64,000 nt of DNA from positions 62,001 through 126,000 of the forward strand of contig NZ_LT840186.1 in the NCBI RefSeq assembly GCF_900177485.1, in the 5' to 3' direction. The notes below the pieces were generated by a model, which saw only the letters and a list, made by a program, of their open reading frames with translations, had not been told where the DNA came from and ran no database searches. The position numbers and the translations under genes are program-made. Every line of letters starts with the position of its first letter. Positions within the stretch are counted from its first letter, which is position 1. Of this stretch, positions 40,643 to 49,710 are shown piece after piece. The stretch comes from Candidatus Pelagibacter sp. HIMB1321 (lineage in GTDB: Bacteria; Pseudomonadota; Alphaproteobacteria; Pelagibacterales; Pelagibacteraceae).

Positions 40643-41934
40643 TGAGTAATAACTCGAATATCTTTAAAAATAAAAAAATTTTAATATATGGTTTAGGTAA
40701 AAGTGGTATTTCAACTTTTAATTTTTTAAAGAGATATAATGAAGTTTTTTTATTTGATGATTATCTAAAAAATAATTTATCAAGTAATGTTAAAAAAAAT
40801 ATTATTTCACAAAAAAAAATAGATAAGATTAAATTTGATTCAATTATATTAAGCCCAGGTATTGATATTAATAAATGTAAACTAAAAAAGTTTTTACTTA
40901 TAAATTTAGGAATTATTTATACAGATTTTGATATTTTTTATTCATTTAATAAAAATACCTGTATCACTGTCACAGGCACAAACGGTAAATCCACTACTTG
41001 TAAATTACTTTTTGATGTACTTAAAAGTCAAAAATTTGATGTCAAACTTGTTGGTAATATTGGGTACCCAATTTTATCAGCTAAAAAGATAAAAAAAACA
41101 TCAATTTTTGTAATTGAAGCCTCTTCTTATCAATTAGAATATAGCAAGCTGTTTAAATCAAAATATTCAATAATAACAAATATTTCTCCTGATCATTTAG
41201 AGCGACATCGAAATCTAAAAAATTATATTTCGGCAAAATTTAAACTTTTTAAAAACCAAGATAAAAATTCTATAGGACTTGTTCCAAAAAATAATCCTTT
41301 AATTCAATCTGTATTGAAGAAAAAAAAAATTAATGGAAAAATTATAAAGGTTAATAATGAAATAGATAAAGAGTTAATCAATTTATTTGATAATCAATAT
41401 TTTTTATCAAATTCAAATAAAGAAAATTTGAGCTTTGTTATTAAATTAGCTAAAATTTTTAAAATTAAAAAGACAAATTTAATTAATGCAGTAAATAAGT
41501 TTAAAGGTTTAGATTACCGTCAACAAATCGTTTTTAATAAGAAAAATATTTTAGTTATAAACGACTCTAAATCCACTAGTTATTCCGCATCAATAGAAAT
41601 GTTAAAAAGTAAAAATCAAATTTATTGGCTTATTGGAGGAATTCCTAAAAAAGGAGATCAGTTTAAATTATCTAAAAAATTTTATCAAAATATCAAAGGA
41701 TACATCTTTGGAAAAAATTATAGTAAATTTGTAAATGATCTAAAAAATAAAATTAAATTAAAAAAATTTATTAATTTGTCAAAAGCATTAGATGCAGTGT
41801 TTCAAGATATGAAAAATGATGATAGTCCAAAAAAAATTATCTTATTTAGCCCTTCAGCAGCTTCATTTGATAGTTTTAACAACTTTGAAGAACGAGGTAA
41901 ATATTTCAATAAACTGATAAAAAAATATTTATGA
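40642..41934 (+). CDS. murD: UDP-N-acetylmuramoyl-L-alanine--D-glutamate ligase
   Basis: MurD adds D-glutamate to UDP-MurNAc-L-Ala. The 430-residue protein has the Rossmann-like N-terminal domain with ILIYGLGKSGIST, the ATP loop VTGTNGKSTT at 110-119, the ISPDHLERH magnesium segment (about 182-190), and a C-terminal ligase domain with NDSKSTSYSAS and SPSAASFD. It is rich in Lys, Asn and Ile, reflecting strong AT bias, but every functional motif is intact. Its TGA overlaps the ftsW ATG. Confidence 0.95.
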   Translation: MSNNSNIFKNKKILIYGLGKSGISTFNFLKRYNEVFLFDDYLKNNLSSNVKKNIISQKKIDKIKFDSIILSPGIDINKCKLKKFLLINLGIIYTDFDIFYSFNKNTCITVTGTNGKSTTCKLLFDVLKSQKFDVKLVGNIGYPILSAKKIKKTSIFVIEASSYQLEYSKLFKSKYSIITNISPDHLERHRNLKNYISAKFKLFKNQDKNSIGLVPKNNPLIQSVLKKKKINGKIIKVNNEIDKELINLFDNQYFLSNSNKENLSFVIKLAKIFKIKKTNLINAVNKFKGLDYRQQIVFNKKNILVINDSKSTSYSASIEMLKSKNQIYWLIGGIPKKGDQFKLSKKFYQNIKGYIFGKNYSKFVNDLKNKIKLKKFINLSKALDAVFQDMKNDDSPKKIILFSPSAASFDSFNNFEERGKYFNKLIKKYL

Positions 41935-43058
41935 TCAGTAAATTTTTTAGTTTTTTTTACTTTTATCAGTGGTGGAAAAATTTAGACAAATTTATTCTTT
42001 CAATTGTTATAACTCTTTTTATAACTGGATTATTTTTTTCATTAGTATCCACTTCGTTAATTGCTTCAGATAAATTGAATACAAACAGCTATTTCTTTTT
42101 TTTTAAACATTTAATTTTTGTTTTTTTAGGATTATTAATAATTTTTATATTCTCTTATTTAGATCAAGACAGTTTATTCAGAATTTCAATTTATATTTTC
42201 TTTTTTTCTCTTATACTTTTAATACTTGTCCCACTAATTGGAGTTAATGTAAAAGGGTCTAAAAGATGGTTAGATCTTTTTATTTTACCAAGAATACAAC
42301 CTATTGAATTTGTTAAGCCATTTTTTATAATAATTATGGGATTAATTATTTCAAATAAAAAAATTTCAAACTTTACTCTTAAGTTTTTTGCTACTTTTTT
42401 GATCACTTCCTCAATTGCAATTTTATTAATTATACAGCCGGACTTAGGGCAAACATTGTTGATTGCAACTAGCTGGATATTGTTAATATTTATTTCTGGT
42501 ATTAATCTTCTAACATTAAGTTTGTTGTCAATAGTTGGTTTGTCATCTTTGTTATATCTTGTTTTTTATGTTCCAAAATTTTTATATATAAAAAATAGAA
42601 TATTTTCTTTTTTTGACAAAGAAACTGGCTCTTATAACTTTCAATCTGACAAAGCTATCGACTCAATAACAAGTGGTGGTTTTTTTGGGAAAGGTATTGG
42701 AGAGGGTACTCTTAAAAATCGAGTTCCAGAGGCTCATACCGACTATATAATTTCAGTAATTTCTGAGGAATTTGGGATAATAGCTATTATAATGATACTA
42801 ATTTTATTTCTAACTTTTGTTTTTTCAGTGTTTAAGAAAGTAGAGAAAATAAACGATAATAAAGTTAAATTGATACTTGTAGGGTCTATTAGCTTAATAC
42901 TATTTCAAGCAATGATACACATTGGTGTAAATATTCGTCTTTTTCCCACTACAGGTATGACATTGCCATTTTTAAGTTATGGAGGATCGTCAATTATTAG
43001 TGTTTCTTTACTTTCAGGGATAATCTTAAATTTGACAAAAAGAAAAGTTGAAATCTAA
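41931..43058 (+). CDS. ftsW: Peptidoglycan glycosyltransferase FtsW (SEDS family)
   Basis: FtsW polymerises septal glycan strands and works with FtsI. The 375-residue protein has about ten membrane helices with SEDS landmarks: NVKGSKRWL, the PIEFVKPFFII region, IQPDLGQTLLI, GGFFGKGIGEGT with the downstream RVPEAHTDYIISVISEEFG, and the last-helix LPFLSYGGSS. The catalytic aspartate region HTDY is intact. Its position between murD and murG is conventional and distinguishes it from RodA. Confidence 0.96.
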   Translation: MISKFFSFFYFYQWWKNLDKFILSIVITLFITGLFFSLVSTSLIASDKLNTNSYFFFFKHLIFVFLGLLIIFIFSYLDQDSLFRISIYIFFFSLILLILVPLIGVNVKGSKRWLDLFILPRIQPIEFVKPFFIIIMGLIISNKKISNFTLKFFATFLITSSIAILLIIQPDLGQTLLIATSWILLIFISGINLLTLSLLSIVGLSSLLYLVFYVPKFLYIKNRIFSFFDKETGSYNFQSDKAIDSITSGGFFGKGIGEGTLKNRVPEAHTDYIISVISEEFGIIAIIMILILFLTFVFSVFKKVEKINDNKVKLILVGSISLILFQAMIHIGVNIRLFPTTGMTLPFLSYGGSSIISVSLLSGIILNLTKRKVEI

Positions 43059-43060
43059 TA

Positions 43061-44125
43061 GTGAGGAAAATTCTTATTACAACTGGTGGCTCAGGGGGTC
43101 ATGTTATTCCTGCGAAAATTATTTATGAGCATTTAAGTAATGATTTTGATATTTTTTTTTCAACTGATTTAAGAGGGTTTAAATTTTTCTCATCTGAAAA
43201 TTATAAAATAGAAATTATAAATACACCAAAAATTAGATTTAATATTTTTTTCCCAATTAATTTGATAAAGCTAATTTATCTAATTGCGAAATCAATTTTT
43301 TTTTTAAAAAAAGAAAAAATAGATAAAGTAATTTCTATAGGCGGATACATGTCTTTACCCGTCATTATCGCCTCAAAAATTTTAGGATTAATAATTATTT
43401 TGATAGAACCAAATATGGTTTTAGGGAGAGGTAATAGATTTTTTTTAAATTTTGCAAAAAAGATATTATGCTATTCAGATAATATTTATAATTTTCCAAA
43501 AAAACATATTCATAAAATTGAATTGATTAAACCTCTCGTTTCAAAAAGTTTTTATGATTTAAGAGCAGATAAAAACTTAAATAATAAATTTTGTTTTTTA
43601 ATTGTAGGTGGTAGCCAAGGTGCAAAAATTTTTGATGAATTAATAAAAGACGTAATTTTTGATATTGCAAAAAAATTTTCCATAAAAATTATCCAGCAAA
43701 CAAGCAAAGAAAATATTGATAATCTTAAAAAATTTTATGATGATAAAAATATTGAAAATCAAATTTTTGATTTTGAGAAAAAATTTCACCAAATAATTAA
43801 TTTTTCTGATTTATGTATTACAAGAGCAGGAGCCTCATCGCTTGCAGAAATGTCCTTATTAAATAAACCTTTTATAGCAATACCACTTCCTTCAGCAAAA
43901 GACGATCACCAATTAGAAAATGCTAATTTTTATCTAGGAAAAGGATGTTGTTGGGTCTTAGATCAAAAAACACTTTCTCACGATAAATTATTAGAATTTC
44001 TTTTAAATTTATTGAATAATAAATCAGAATTAGTTGATAAAAAATCAAATTTAGAAAAATTAAATTACAATAATTCTTGGTCTGATATAAACAAGAAATT
44101 AGTAAGAGCTATTAATGAAAATTAA
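43061..44125 (+). CDS. murG: UDP-GlcNAc--undecaprenyl-PP-MurNAc-pentapeptide GlcNAc transferase
   Basis: MurG adds GlcNAc to lipid I to give lipid II at the inner face of the membrane. The 354-residue GT-B protein begins with the glycine-rich TTGGSGGHVIPA and has the second glycine motif VVGGSQGAKIFDE near 182-195. The UDP-GlcNAc site is ITRAGASSLAEM followed by PLPSAKDDHQLENANF. It starts with GTG two bases after ftsW, and murC overlaps its end by 11 bases. Confidence 0.96.
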   Translation: MRKILITTGGSGGHVIPAKIIYEHLSNDFDIFFSTDLRGFKFFSSENYKIEIINTPKIRFNIFFPINLIKLIYLIAKSIFFLKKEKIDKVISIGGYMSLPVIIASKILGLIIILIEPNMVLGRGNRFFLNFAKKILCYSDNIYNFPKKHIHKIELIKPLVSKSFYDLRADKNLNNKFCFLIVGGSQGAKIFDELIKDVIFDIAKKFSIKIIQQTSKENIDNLKKFYDDKNIENQIFDFEKKFHQIINFSDLCITRAGASSLAEMSLLNKPFIAIPLPSAKDDHQLENANFYLGKGCCWVLDQKTLSHDKLLEFLLNLLNNKSELVDKKSNLEKLNYNNSWSDINKKLVRAINEN

Positions 44126-45512
44126 AATTGCAAAAAAAGAAATCATTCATTTTATTGGAATTGGTGGAATAGGAATGAGCGGCCTATCTTTAATAATGAA
44201 TAGCCAAGGCTTTAAAGTACAAGGAAGTGATATAAATATTAATAAAAATATAGAAAGATTAAAAAAAGAGAAAATTAAATTTTTTTTGGGTCAGTCAAAA
44301 AAAAATTTAAAAAAAGCTACGATAGCAGTTGTTTCTTCAGCAATCAAAAAAGATAATCCTGAATTTATAGAAGCTAAAAGAAGAAATATCCCAATTATTA
44401 AAAGAGGTGAAATGTTGGCTAATTTAGTTTCTCTCATGAAAAATATCGTAGTGGTAGGTTCTCACGGCAAGACAACAACAACATCACTCCTAGCAACTAT
44501 ATTTCAAGAAACAAAAATCGATCCTACAATAATTAATGGCGGAGTTATAAATGCCATAAAAAATTCAGCAAAACTTGGAACAAGTGATTGGTCTATTTTG
44601 GAAGCGGATGAGTCGGATGGAAGCTTCATCCATATCTCGCCAACATATGCAATTATTACTAATATTGATCGTGAGCATATGGATTTTTATAGATCTATGT
44701 ATGAACTAAAAGATTATTTCTCAAGATTTGTAAATAAGGTCCCATCATTTGGTAAATCATTTATTTGTAGTGATGATAAAATTAACAATGAGTTAATTAA
44801 ATCTTTAAAAAATAAGAATTATTATACATACGGCCAAAAAAATGACTCTGATTTAAGAATTATAAACATAAAACAAAATAAATTTTATTCTCAATTTGAT
44901 ATTAATATTAATTTTTCAAATGAAAAAAGTCAGATAATTAAAAACATAAAGATACCTTTATTGGGAATTCATAATATACGAAACTCAGTTGGAGCAATTG
45001 GAGTAGCATTGTCTCTTGGTATTCCTGTAAAAAATATTAAAAGAGGTCTGAAAAATTTTAAAGGTGTTGAGAGAAGATTTAATAAGATTTTTACTTATAA
45101 TAATATTGATGTTTATGATGATTATGCACATCACCCAACAGAAATAAAAGTTGTCTTAGAGGGTATCAAAAAAGTTTTTCACACACATGAAAAAATATGT
45201 GTTTTTCAACCACATAGAATATCAAGACTAAAAGATTTGAAAAAAGAATTTTCTTCAGCATTTAAAGATGCTGACACTGTTATTCTGTGTCCAATTTATA
45301 CTGCTGGTGAAAAAATTAAATTAGGTTTTAGTTATGAGAGTTTTGCGAAATTATTAATTAAAAACTCTAAAATTAAATTATTAATGATTGAAAATAAAAT
45401 TGAATTAGCGAAATATTTAAAAAATAGTATGTACGGAAAAAAATTAATTGTAGGGATGGGTGCAGGATCTATTTCTTCCTGGATTAGAGATTTGCCAAAG
45501 TTAATTAGATGA
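44115..45512 (+). CDS. murC: UDP-N-acetylmuramate--L-alanine ligase
   Basis: MurC attaches the first stem amino acid. The 465-residue protein starts its Rossmann domain with HFIGIGGIGMSGL (12-24), has the ATP loop GSHGKTTT at 115-122, the EADESDGSF segment, and the C-terminal YDDYAHHPTEI. These separate it from MurD, MurE and MurF. It overlaps murG by 11 bases and murB by 4 bases, continuing the coupled series. Confidence 0.97.
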   Translation: MKIKIAKKEIIHFIGIGGIGMSGLSLIMNSQGFKVQGSDININKNIERLKKEKIKFFLGQSKKNLKKATIAVVSSAIKKDNPEFIEAKRRNIPIIKRGEMLANLVSLMKNIVVVGSHGKTTTTSLLATIFQETKIDPTIINGGVINAIKNSAKLGTSDWSILEADESDGSFIHISPTYAIITNIDREHMDFYRSMYELKDYFSRFVNKVPSFGKSFICSDDKINNELIKSLKNKNYYTYGQKNDSDLRIINIKQNKFYSQFDININFSNEKSQIIKNIKIPLLGIHNIRNSVGAIGVALSLGIPVKNIKRGLKNFKGVERRFNKIFTYNNIDVYDDYAHHPTEIKVVLEGIKKVFHTHEKICVFQPHRISRLKDLKKEFSSAFKDADTVILCPIYTAGEKIKLGFSYESFAKLLIKNSKIKLLMIENKIELAKYLKNSMYGKKLIVGMGAGSISSWIRDLPKLIR

Positions 45513-46420
45513 AAATTAATGAATTGAAAAAGATACTTCAAGAGTTTGAAGAAAATGTCATATACGATGCAGATTTAAAAAAAAAAACTTGGTTTAACAT
45601 TGGCGGTAAGGCAAAAGTTTTTTTCAAAGCAAACGATCTTAAAGATCTTGTAAAATTCTTGAAAATTCTAAATAACAAAGAAAAAATTTACCTAATAGGT
45701 GCAGGATCAAATACATTAATTACAGATGAAATCTTTGATGGAGTAGTTATTAAACTTGGTAAAAATTTTAATAGGTTATCTATTCTTAATTCAGATGTGA
45801 TTATCTCAGGTACAGGTGTGAATGATAAAAAATTATCTGAATTTGCAGCAGATAATAGTTTGAGTGGGTTTGAGTTTCTATTTTGCATACCAGGCACAGT
45901 TGGTGGTGCTATTAAAATGAATGCTGGTTGTTTCGGAAAAGAAATTAAAGATATATTAATTTCAGTACAAGCTTTAGATAGAAAAGGAAATATCATCACA
46001 ATACCAGCCAAAGAAATTAAATTTGAATATAGGGGTAATAATTTATCAGAGGATCTAATTTTTTTAAGTGCATCTTTCAAAGGTATAAAAATGAATCATG
46101 AGCAAATAAAAGAGAATATGTTTAATTTAAAAAATAAAAAGGAATTAAATCAACCTACAAAAATCAAAACTAGCGGAAGTACTTTTAAAAATCCAATTGA
46201 TAAGACATCTAAAAAAGCTTGGCAGTTGATAAAAGAATCAGTTGCTAGTGATTTAAAATTTGGTGATGCTTGTATTTCAGAAAAACATTCAAATTTTTTT
46301 ATTAATAAAGGTAATGCTACATTTGTAGATATGAAAAATTTAATTAATTTTGTGGAAAAAAGTGTATTCAGTAAAACAGGAATTCAATTAGAAAAAGAAA
46401 TAAAAATTTTAGAAAATTGA
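45509..46420 (+). CDS. murB: UDP-N-acetylenolpyruvoylglucosamine reductase
   Basis: MurB reduces enolpyruvyl-UDP-GlcNAc to UDP-MurNAc using FAD and NADPH. The 303-residue protein shows the FAD-binding IGAGSNTLI, the IPGTVGGAIKMNAGCFGKEI core, the catalytic serine region KTSGSTFKNP, and a C-terminal KHSNFFINKGNAT. Its length matches the type II (shorter) MurB. The stop overlaps the TTG start of ddl. Confidence 0.96.
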   Translation: MKINELKKILQEFEENVIYDADLKKKTWFNIGGKAKVFFKANDLKDLVKFLKILNNKEKIYLIGAGSNTLITDEIFDGVVIKLGKNFNRLSILNSDVIISGTGVNDKKLSEFAADNSLSGFEFLFCIPGTVGGAIKMNAGCFGKEIKDILISVQALDRKGNIITIPAKEIKFEYRGNNLSEDLIFLSASFKGIKMNHEQIKENMFNLKNKKELNQPTKIKTSGSTFKNPIDKTSKKAWQLIKESVASDLKFGDACISEKHSNFFINKGNATFVDMKNLINFVEKSVFSKTGIQLEKEIKILEN

Positions 46421-47331
46421 AAACAAAAATATTAGTTATCTCTGGAGGATTCTCTAAGGAACGTGAAATAAGTATTCAGACTGGAATACAAGTAGCCAGA
46501 GAATTAAAAAAAAATGGATATATAGTTAAAGTTTGTGAACCAGATCATGAGATATATAAAATCATTAAAAAATTTAGACCAAATAAGATATTTAATGCTC
46601 TGCATGGACAGTTTGGAGAAGACGGTTATTTTCAAACAATTTTAGAAAATATTGGAATTCCTTATACTCATTCTGGAGTTGAAGCTTCAGCAAAGGCAAT
46701 GGATAAAGAAGTGTCAAAAAAATTATTTATAAAAAATAAAATTTTAACTCCAAGATATTTAAAATTTAATTTTGATAGATCTTATTCGTTGTTGCGAAAC
46801 GAAATACAAAAAAAATTTGGATTTCCAGTGGTAATTAAACCCATTGCTGAAGGCTCAAGTGTAGATGTTTTTATATGCAACAAATTGAATTTTAAGAAAA
46901 AAATTAAGTTACTTGAAAACTATAAGAAAATTTTAATTGAGGAATTTATAGCTGGAAGAGAGATACAAGCGGCTGTTTTAAGTAAAAAAAAATTAGGCGC
47001 AATTGAATTAAAACCAAAAAGAAAATTTTACGATTATGAAGCAAAGTACAACTCTAAAGCAAAAACAGAACATATAATTCCAGTAAATATTAGCAAACAA
47101 CAATTAAATACGCTTTTGAATATTTCATTAAAGGCACACAATCTAATAGGTTGTAGAGGTGTAACTAGATCAGATTTCAAACTATTCAAAAATAAATTCT
47201 ATCTTTTAGAAATTAATACACAACCAGGAATGACCAAACTTTCTTTGGTGCCAGAAATATGTGCTTATAAGGGGATAAGTTTTATTAAATTAATTGAGCA
47301 GTTGTTAGATGATGCATCAATCAATAAGTAG
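46417..47331 (+). CDS. ddl: D-alanine--D-alanine ligase
   Basis: This ATP-grasp enzyme makes the D-Ala-D-Ala dipeptide used by MurF. The 304-residue protein has GGFSKEREIS near the start, HGQFGEDGYFQTILE, VVIKPIAEGSSVDV, and the magnesium-binding EINTQPGMT. The start codon is TTG, overlapping the murB stop as TTGA; no ATG is available before the conserved region. FtsQ overlaps its end by 23 bases. Confidence 0.95.
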   Translation: MKTKILVISGGFSKEREISIQTGIQVARELKKNGYIVKVCEPDHEIYKIIKKFRPNKIFNALHGQFGEDGYFQTILENIGIPYTHSGVEASAKAMDKEVSKKLFIKNKILTPRYLKFNFDRSYSLLRNEIQKKFGFPVVIKPIAEGSSVDVFICNKLNFKKKIKLLENYKKILIEEFIAGREIQAAVLSKKKLGAIELKPKRKFYDYEAKYNSKAKTEHIIPVNISKQQLNTLLNISLKAHNLIGCRGVTRSDFKLFKNKFYLLEINTQPGMTKLSLVPEICAYKGISFIKLIEQLLDDASINK

Positions 47332-47986
47332 AAAAATACTAATTTGTTTTTTCTTATTAATAATTTTAACATCAGTTAATAATTTAAAGTATATAAATTT
47401 AGAATTTTTTAAGATTAATCAAATAAATGTTTCAGGATTAAAAAATGAGGAGAATTTAAGTTTATATAATAATATTAAGAATAATGAGAAAAAAAATATT
47501 TTTTATTTAGATGATTTTGAAATAACTAAAAAAATAAATTCAAACAATCTTGTTGAGCAGTTTCGTGTCTTTAAAAGATATCCATCAACTATTAACATTA
47601 ATCTTACTAGAACGAATTTTTTAGGAATAACCAAAATTAATAATGATGATTATTTGATAGGATCAAATGGAAAATTTATAAGGAAAACAGATGATCAATT
47701 AAATGATTTACCCTTTGTTTTTGGTAGCATGGATATTAATAATTTTTTAAAAATAAAAGAAATTTTAAAAAATTCTAAAATTGAATTAAGTAGAATTGAA
47801 AGTTTATATTATTTTAAATCAAACAGATGGGATATTAAATTTAAAGATGGTTTGATTATTCGCTTACCATCTAAACTTGATGTTAATATATTAGATAAGA
47901 TTTTTAAAATTATTGAGGACGAAAGATTTAAAAATCTAAAAACTTTAGATTTTCGACAAAAAAATCAAATCATCACCTATGAATAA
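47309..47986 (+). CDS. ftsQ: Cell division protein FtsQ (POTRA domain)
   Basis: FtsQ links FtsL/FtsB to the rest of the divisome. The 225-residue protein has a short cytosolic tail and one membrane helix at about 9-27. A POTRA domain follows directly (FKINQINVSGLKNEENLSLYN and on to about residue 100), then the FtsQ beta domain with YLIGSNGKFI and LPFVFGS. It is on the short side for the family. The order ddl-ftsQ is standard. Its end overlaps the next gene by 8 bases. Confidence 0.9.
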   Translation: MMHQSISRKILICFFLLIILTSVNNLKYINLEFFKINQINVSGLKNEENLSLYNNIKNNEKKNIFYLDDFEITKKINSNNLVEQFRVFKRYPSTININLTRTNFLGITKINNDDYLIGSNGKFIRKTDDQLNDLPFVFGSMDINNFLKIKEILKNSKIELSRIESLYYFKSNRWDIKFKDGLIIRLPSKLDVNILDKIFKIIEDERFKNLKTLDFRQKNQIITYE

Positions 47987-48677
47987 GAATCTAAATAATA
48001 AATATTTTATTATTTTGAATAAAGATGAAATTATTTTTAAATGTCTCAATTATAATAATAAAATTTCATTAACAAGAAATTATACTTTAAAAAATAATCC
48101 AGATAATTTATTAGAGGAACTTACAAATTTTTTTAATCATAATCTTATTGAGTTAGAAAAAAGTTTAAAGAATTTCATAAAAGAAATTTATATAATTATT
48201 GATACAGATGAGAATTTGAGCGTTAATCTTTCTGCTAAATATAAAGTTCAAAGTGAAAAAATTAATGGGCAAAAAATAAATGACCTATTAAGTACTTTGA
48301 AGTATCAATTTACTAAATATAGCAATGACCAAAAAGTAATTCATATGATGATTAGTAGACTACTAGTTGATGATGAGGAGAAAGATTTTCTATTTTTTAA
48401 AGAAGCTTCAGATAGTTTAACTTTAGAAGTTAATTTTAAATGTTTAAAAAATAAAACAGTACAATTTATTAAGAAACTATGTTCAAATTATCAAATTTCG
48501 GTTAAAAAAATTATGTTAGTTAATCATTTGAGACAGTTTATTGAAAACCATACAGATGATGTTGTTATTATAGCAAACAAAATTCTAAGTGGTGAAGTTA
48601 AAAATGAAGTTTTTTGGATTACTAAAAAACCTATTAATCATGGTTTTTTTGAAAAATTTTTTAAGTTTTTTAACTAA
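47979..48677 (+). CDS. Truncated FtsA-like protein lacking the ATPase half
   Basis: This 232-residue protein occupies the ftsA position between ftsQ and lpxC. Full FtsA has about 420 residues. Residues 8-22 look like the first actin-fold strands but lack the DxGxxK phosphate loop. Residues 65-190 follow the strand/helix order of the FtsA 1C (SHS2) region, with KEIYIIIDTDENLSVNLS, KVIHMMISRLLVDD and the FKCLKNKTVQFIKKLCSNYQI helix. The 2A/2B part is missing. The end, GFFEKFFKFFN, is an amphipathic helix like the FtsA membrane-targeting sequence. It overlaps ftsQ by 8 bases. The FtsA origin is inferred from position plus layout, not from a database match. Confidence 0.62.
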   Translation: MNKNLNNKYFIILNKDEIIFKCLNYNNKISLTRNYTLKNNPDNLLEELTNFFNHNLIELEKSLKNFIKEIYIIIDTDENLSVNLSAKYKVQSEKINGQKINDLLSTLKYQFTKYSNDQKVIHMMISRLLVDDEEKDFLFFKEASDSLTLEVNFKCLKNKTVQFIKKLCSNYQISVKKIMLVNHLRQFIENHTDDVVIIANKILSGEVKNEVFWITKKPINHGFFEKFFKFFN

Positions 48678-48740
48678 ATTTGTATTTTAATGTAACATTT
48701 CTTGTTTTCCTCTAAATGTTTCAAAATACTATATAAGGGC

Positions 48741-49661
48741 GTGTCATTACTAAACCAAAAAACAATCAAAAAACCAGTAAAATTTCAAGGTGTTGGTTTA
48801 CATAGTGGCAAAATTGTAAATTTATGTATCAAGAGTTTAGAGCCTAATGCTGGAATAATCTTTAAAAGAATTGATTTACAAAACAATAATTTAGTTTATC
48901 CAAATTTTAATAACGTTACAAATACCTCTTTAAATACCACTATATCAAATGAATTTGGAGTTAAAGTTTCTACTATAGAACATTTAATGGGTGCATTATT
49001 TGGACTTGGCATTGATAATGCTTTAATTGAAATAGACAATGAAGAGGTTCCTATTTTAGATGGTTCAGCGAAAGAATTTATAGAAAAAATTTTGCTTTCT
49101 GGATTTGAAGTTTCTAATCAACCAATTAAAATAATCAAAATTCTTAAAAAGGTTGAGTATAGTGAAGGTGATAGATTTATCTCTATAGAGCCTTCAAAAG
49201 TAAGTTTAGACATAAAATTTGAGCTTAAATACGAAAATCAAATTATTGGAAACCAAAAAAATAAAATTAATGTTTATGAGGATGACTTAGTTGAAATTTA
49301 TAATTCTCGAACATTTTGTTTATATGAAGATATAGAATTTATTAAAAAAAAAGGTTTAGCTAAAGGCGGTAGTTTAGATAATGCAATAGTTGTAAAAGAG
49401 AATGAAATCCTAAACAAGGAAGGATTAAGAAATAACAAGGAATTTGTAAATCATAAAATATTAGATTGTATAGGAGACCTTTATACATGTGGTTATAGAA
49501 TTATTGGAAATGTAGAGTGTTCTCAAGGAGGTCATTATTTGACTAATCAAATTTTGAGAAAAGTTTTCTCAGATAATAAAAACTTTTCTATAATAGAAAT
49601 TCAAGAAAGAAATTTACCCCACACGTTGATTAATAAAAGTTTATTGAAGTCTATAGCTTAA
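48741..49661 (+). CDS. lpxC: UDP-3-O-acyl-N-acetylglucosamine deacetylase
   Basis: LpxC performs the committed step of lipid A synthesis. The zinc site is intact: the first His in IEHLMGALFGLGID and the HKILDCIGD motif, with a further catalytic His in SQGGHYLTN. From the GTG at 48741 the protein has 306 residues and begins LNQKTIKKPVKFQGVGLHSGK, matching the usual LpxC N-terminus. The frame stays open to a TTG at 48702, but those 13 extra residues look unlike the family. The gap upstream holds TACTATATAAGGG, possibly a -10 region. In the standard order ftsZ would lie just before this gene. Confidence 0.95.
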   Translation: MSLLNQKTIKKPVKFQGVGLHSGKIVNLCIKSLEPNAGIIFKRIDLQNNNLVYPNFNNVTNTSLNTTISNEFGVKVSTIEHLMGALFGLGIDNALIEIDNEEVPILDGSAKEFIEKILLSGFEVSNQPIKIIKILKKVEYSEGDRFISIEPSKVSLDIKFELKYENQIIGNQKNKINVYEDDLVEIYNSRTFCLYEDIEFIKKKGLAKGGSLDNAIVVKENEILNKEGLRNNKEFVNHKILDCIGDLYTCGYRIIGNVECSQGGHYLTNQILRKVFSDNKNFSIIEIQERNLPHTLINKSLLKSIA

Positions 49662-49690
49662 TAAATAAATTCAACTTTATAATTCTAATT

Positions 49691-49710
49691 TTAAACTGTA
49701 TAAAACTGTA
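49691..49710 (+). repeat. Short direct repeat before bamD
   Basis: AAACTGTA occurs twice at 10-bp spacing (49693-49700 and 49703-49710), ending directly at the bamD start codon. It may be a protein-binding site or chance in an AT-rich spacer; there is no recognisable Shine-Dalgarno sequence here. Confidence 0.3.

Noticed and set aside
48702-48740. Longer LpxC from a TTG
   Set aside because: The first 13 residues do not resemble LpxC, and the GTG at 48741 gives the usual start; not settled experimentally.
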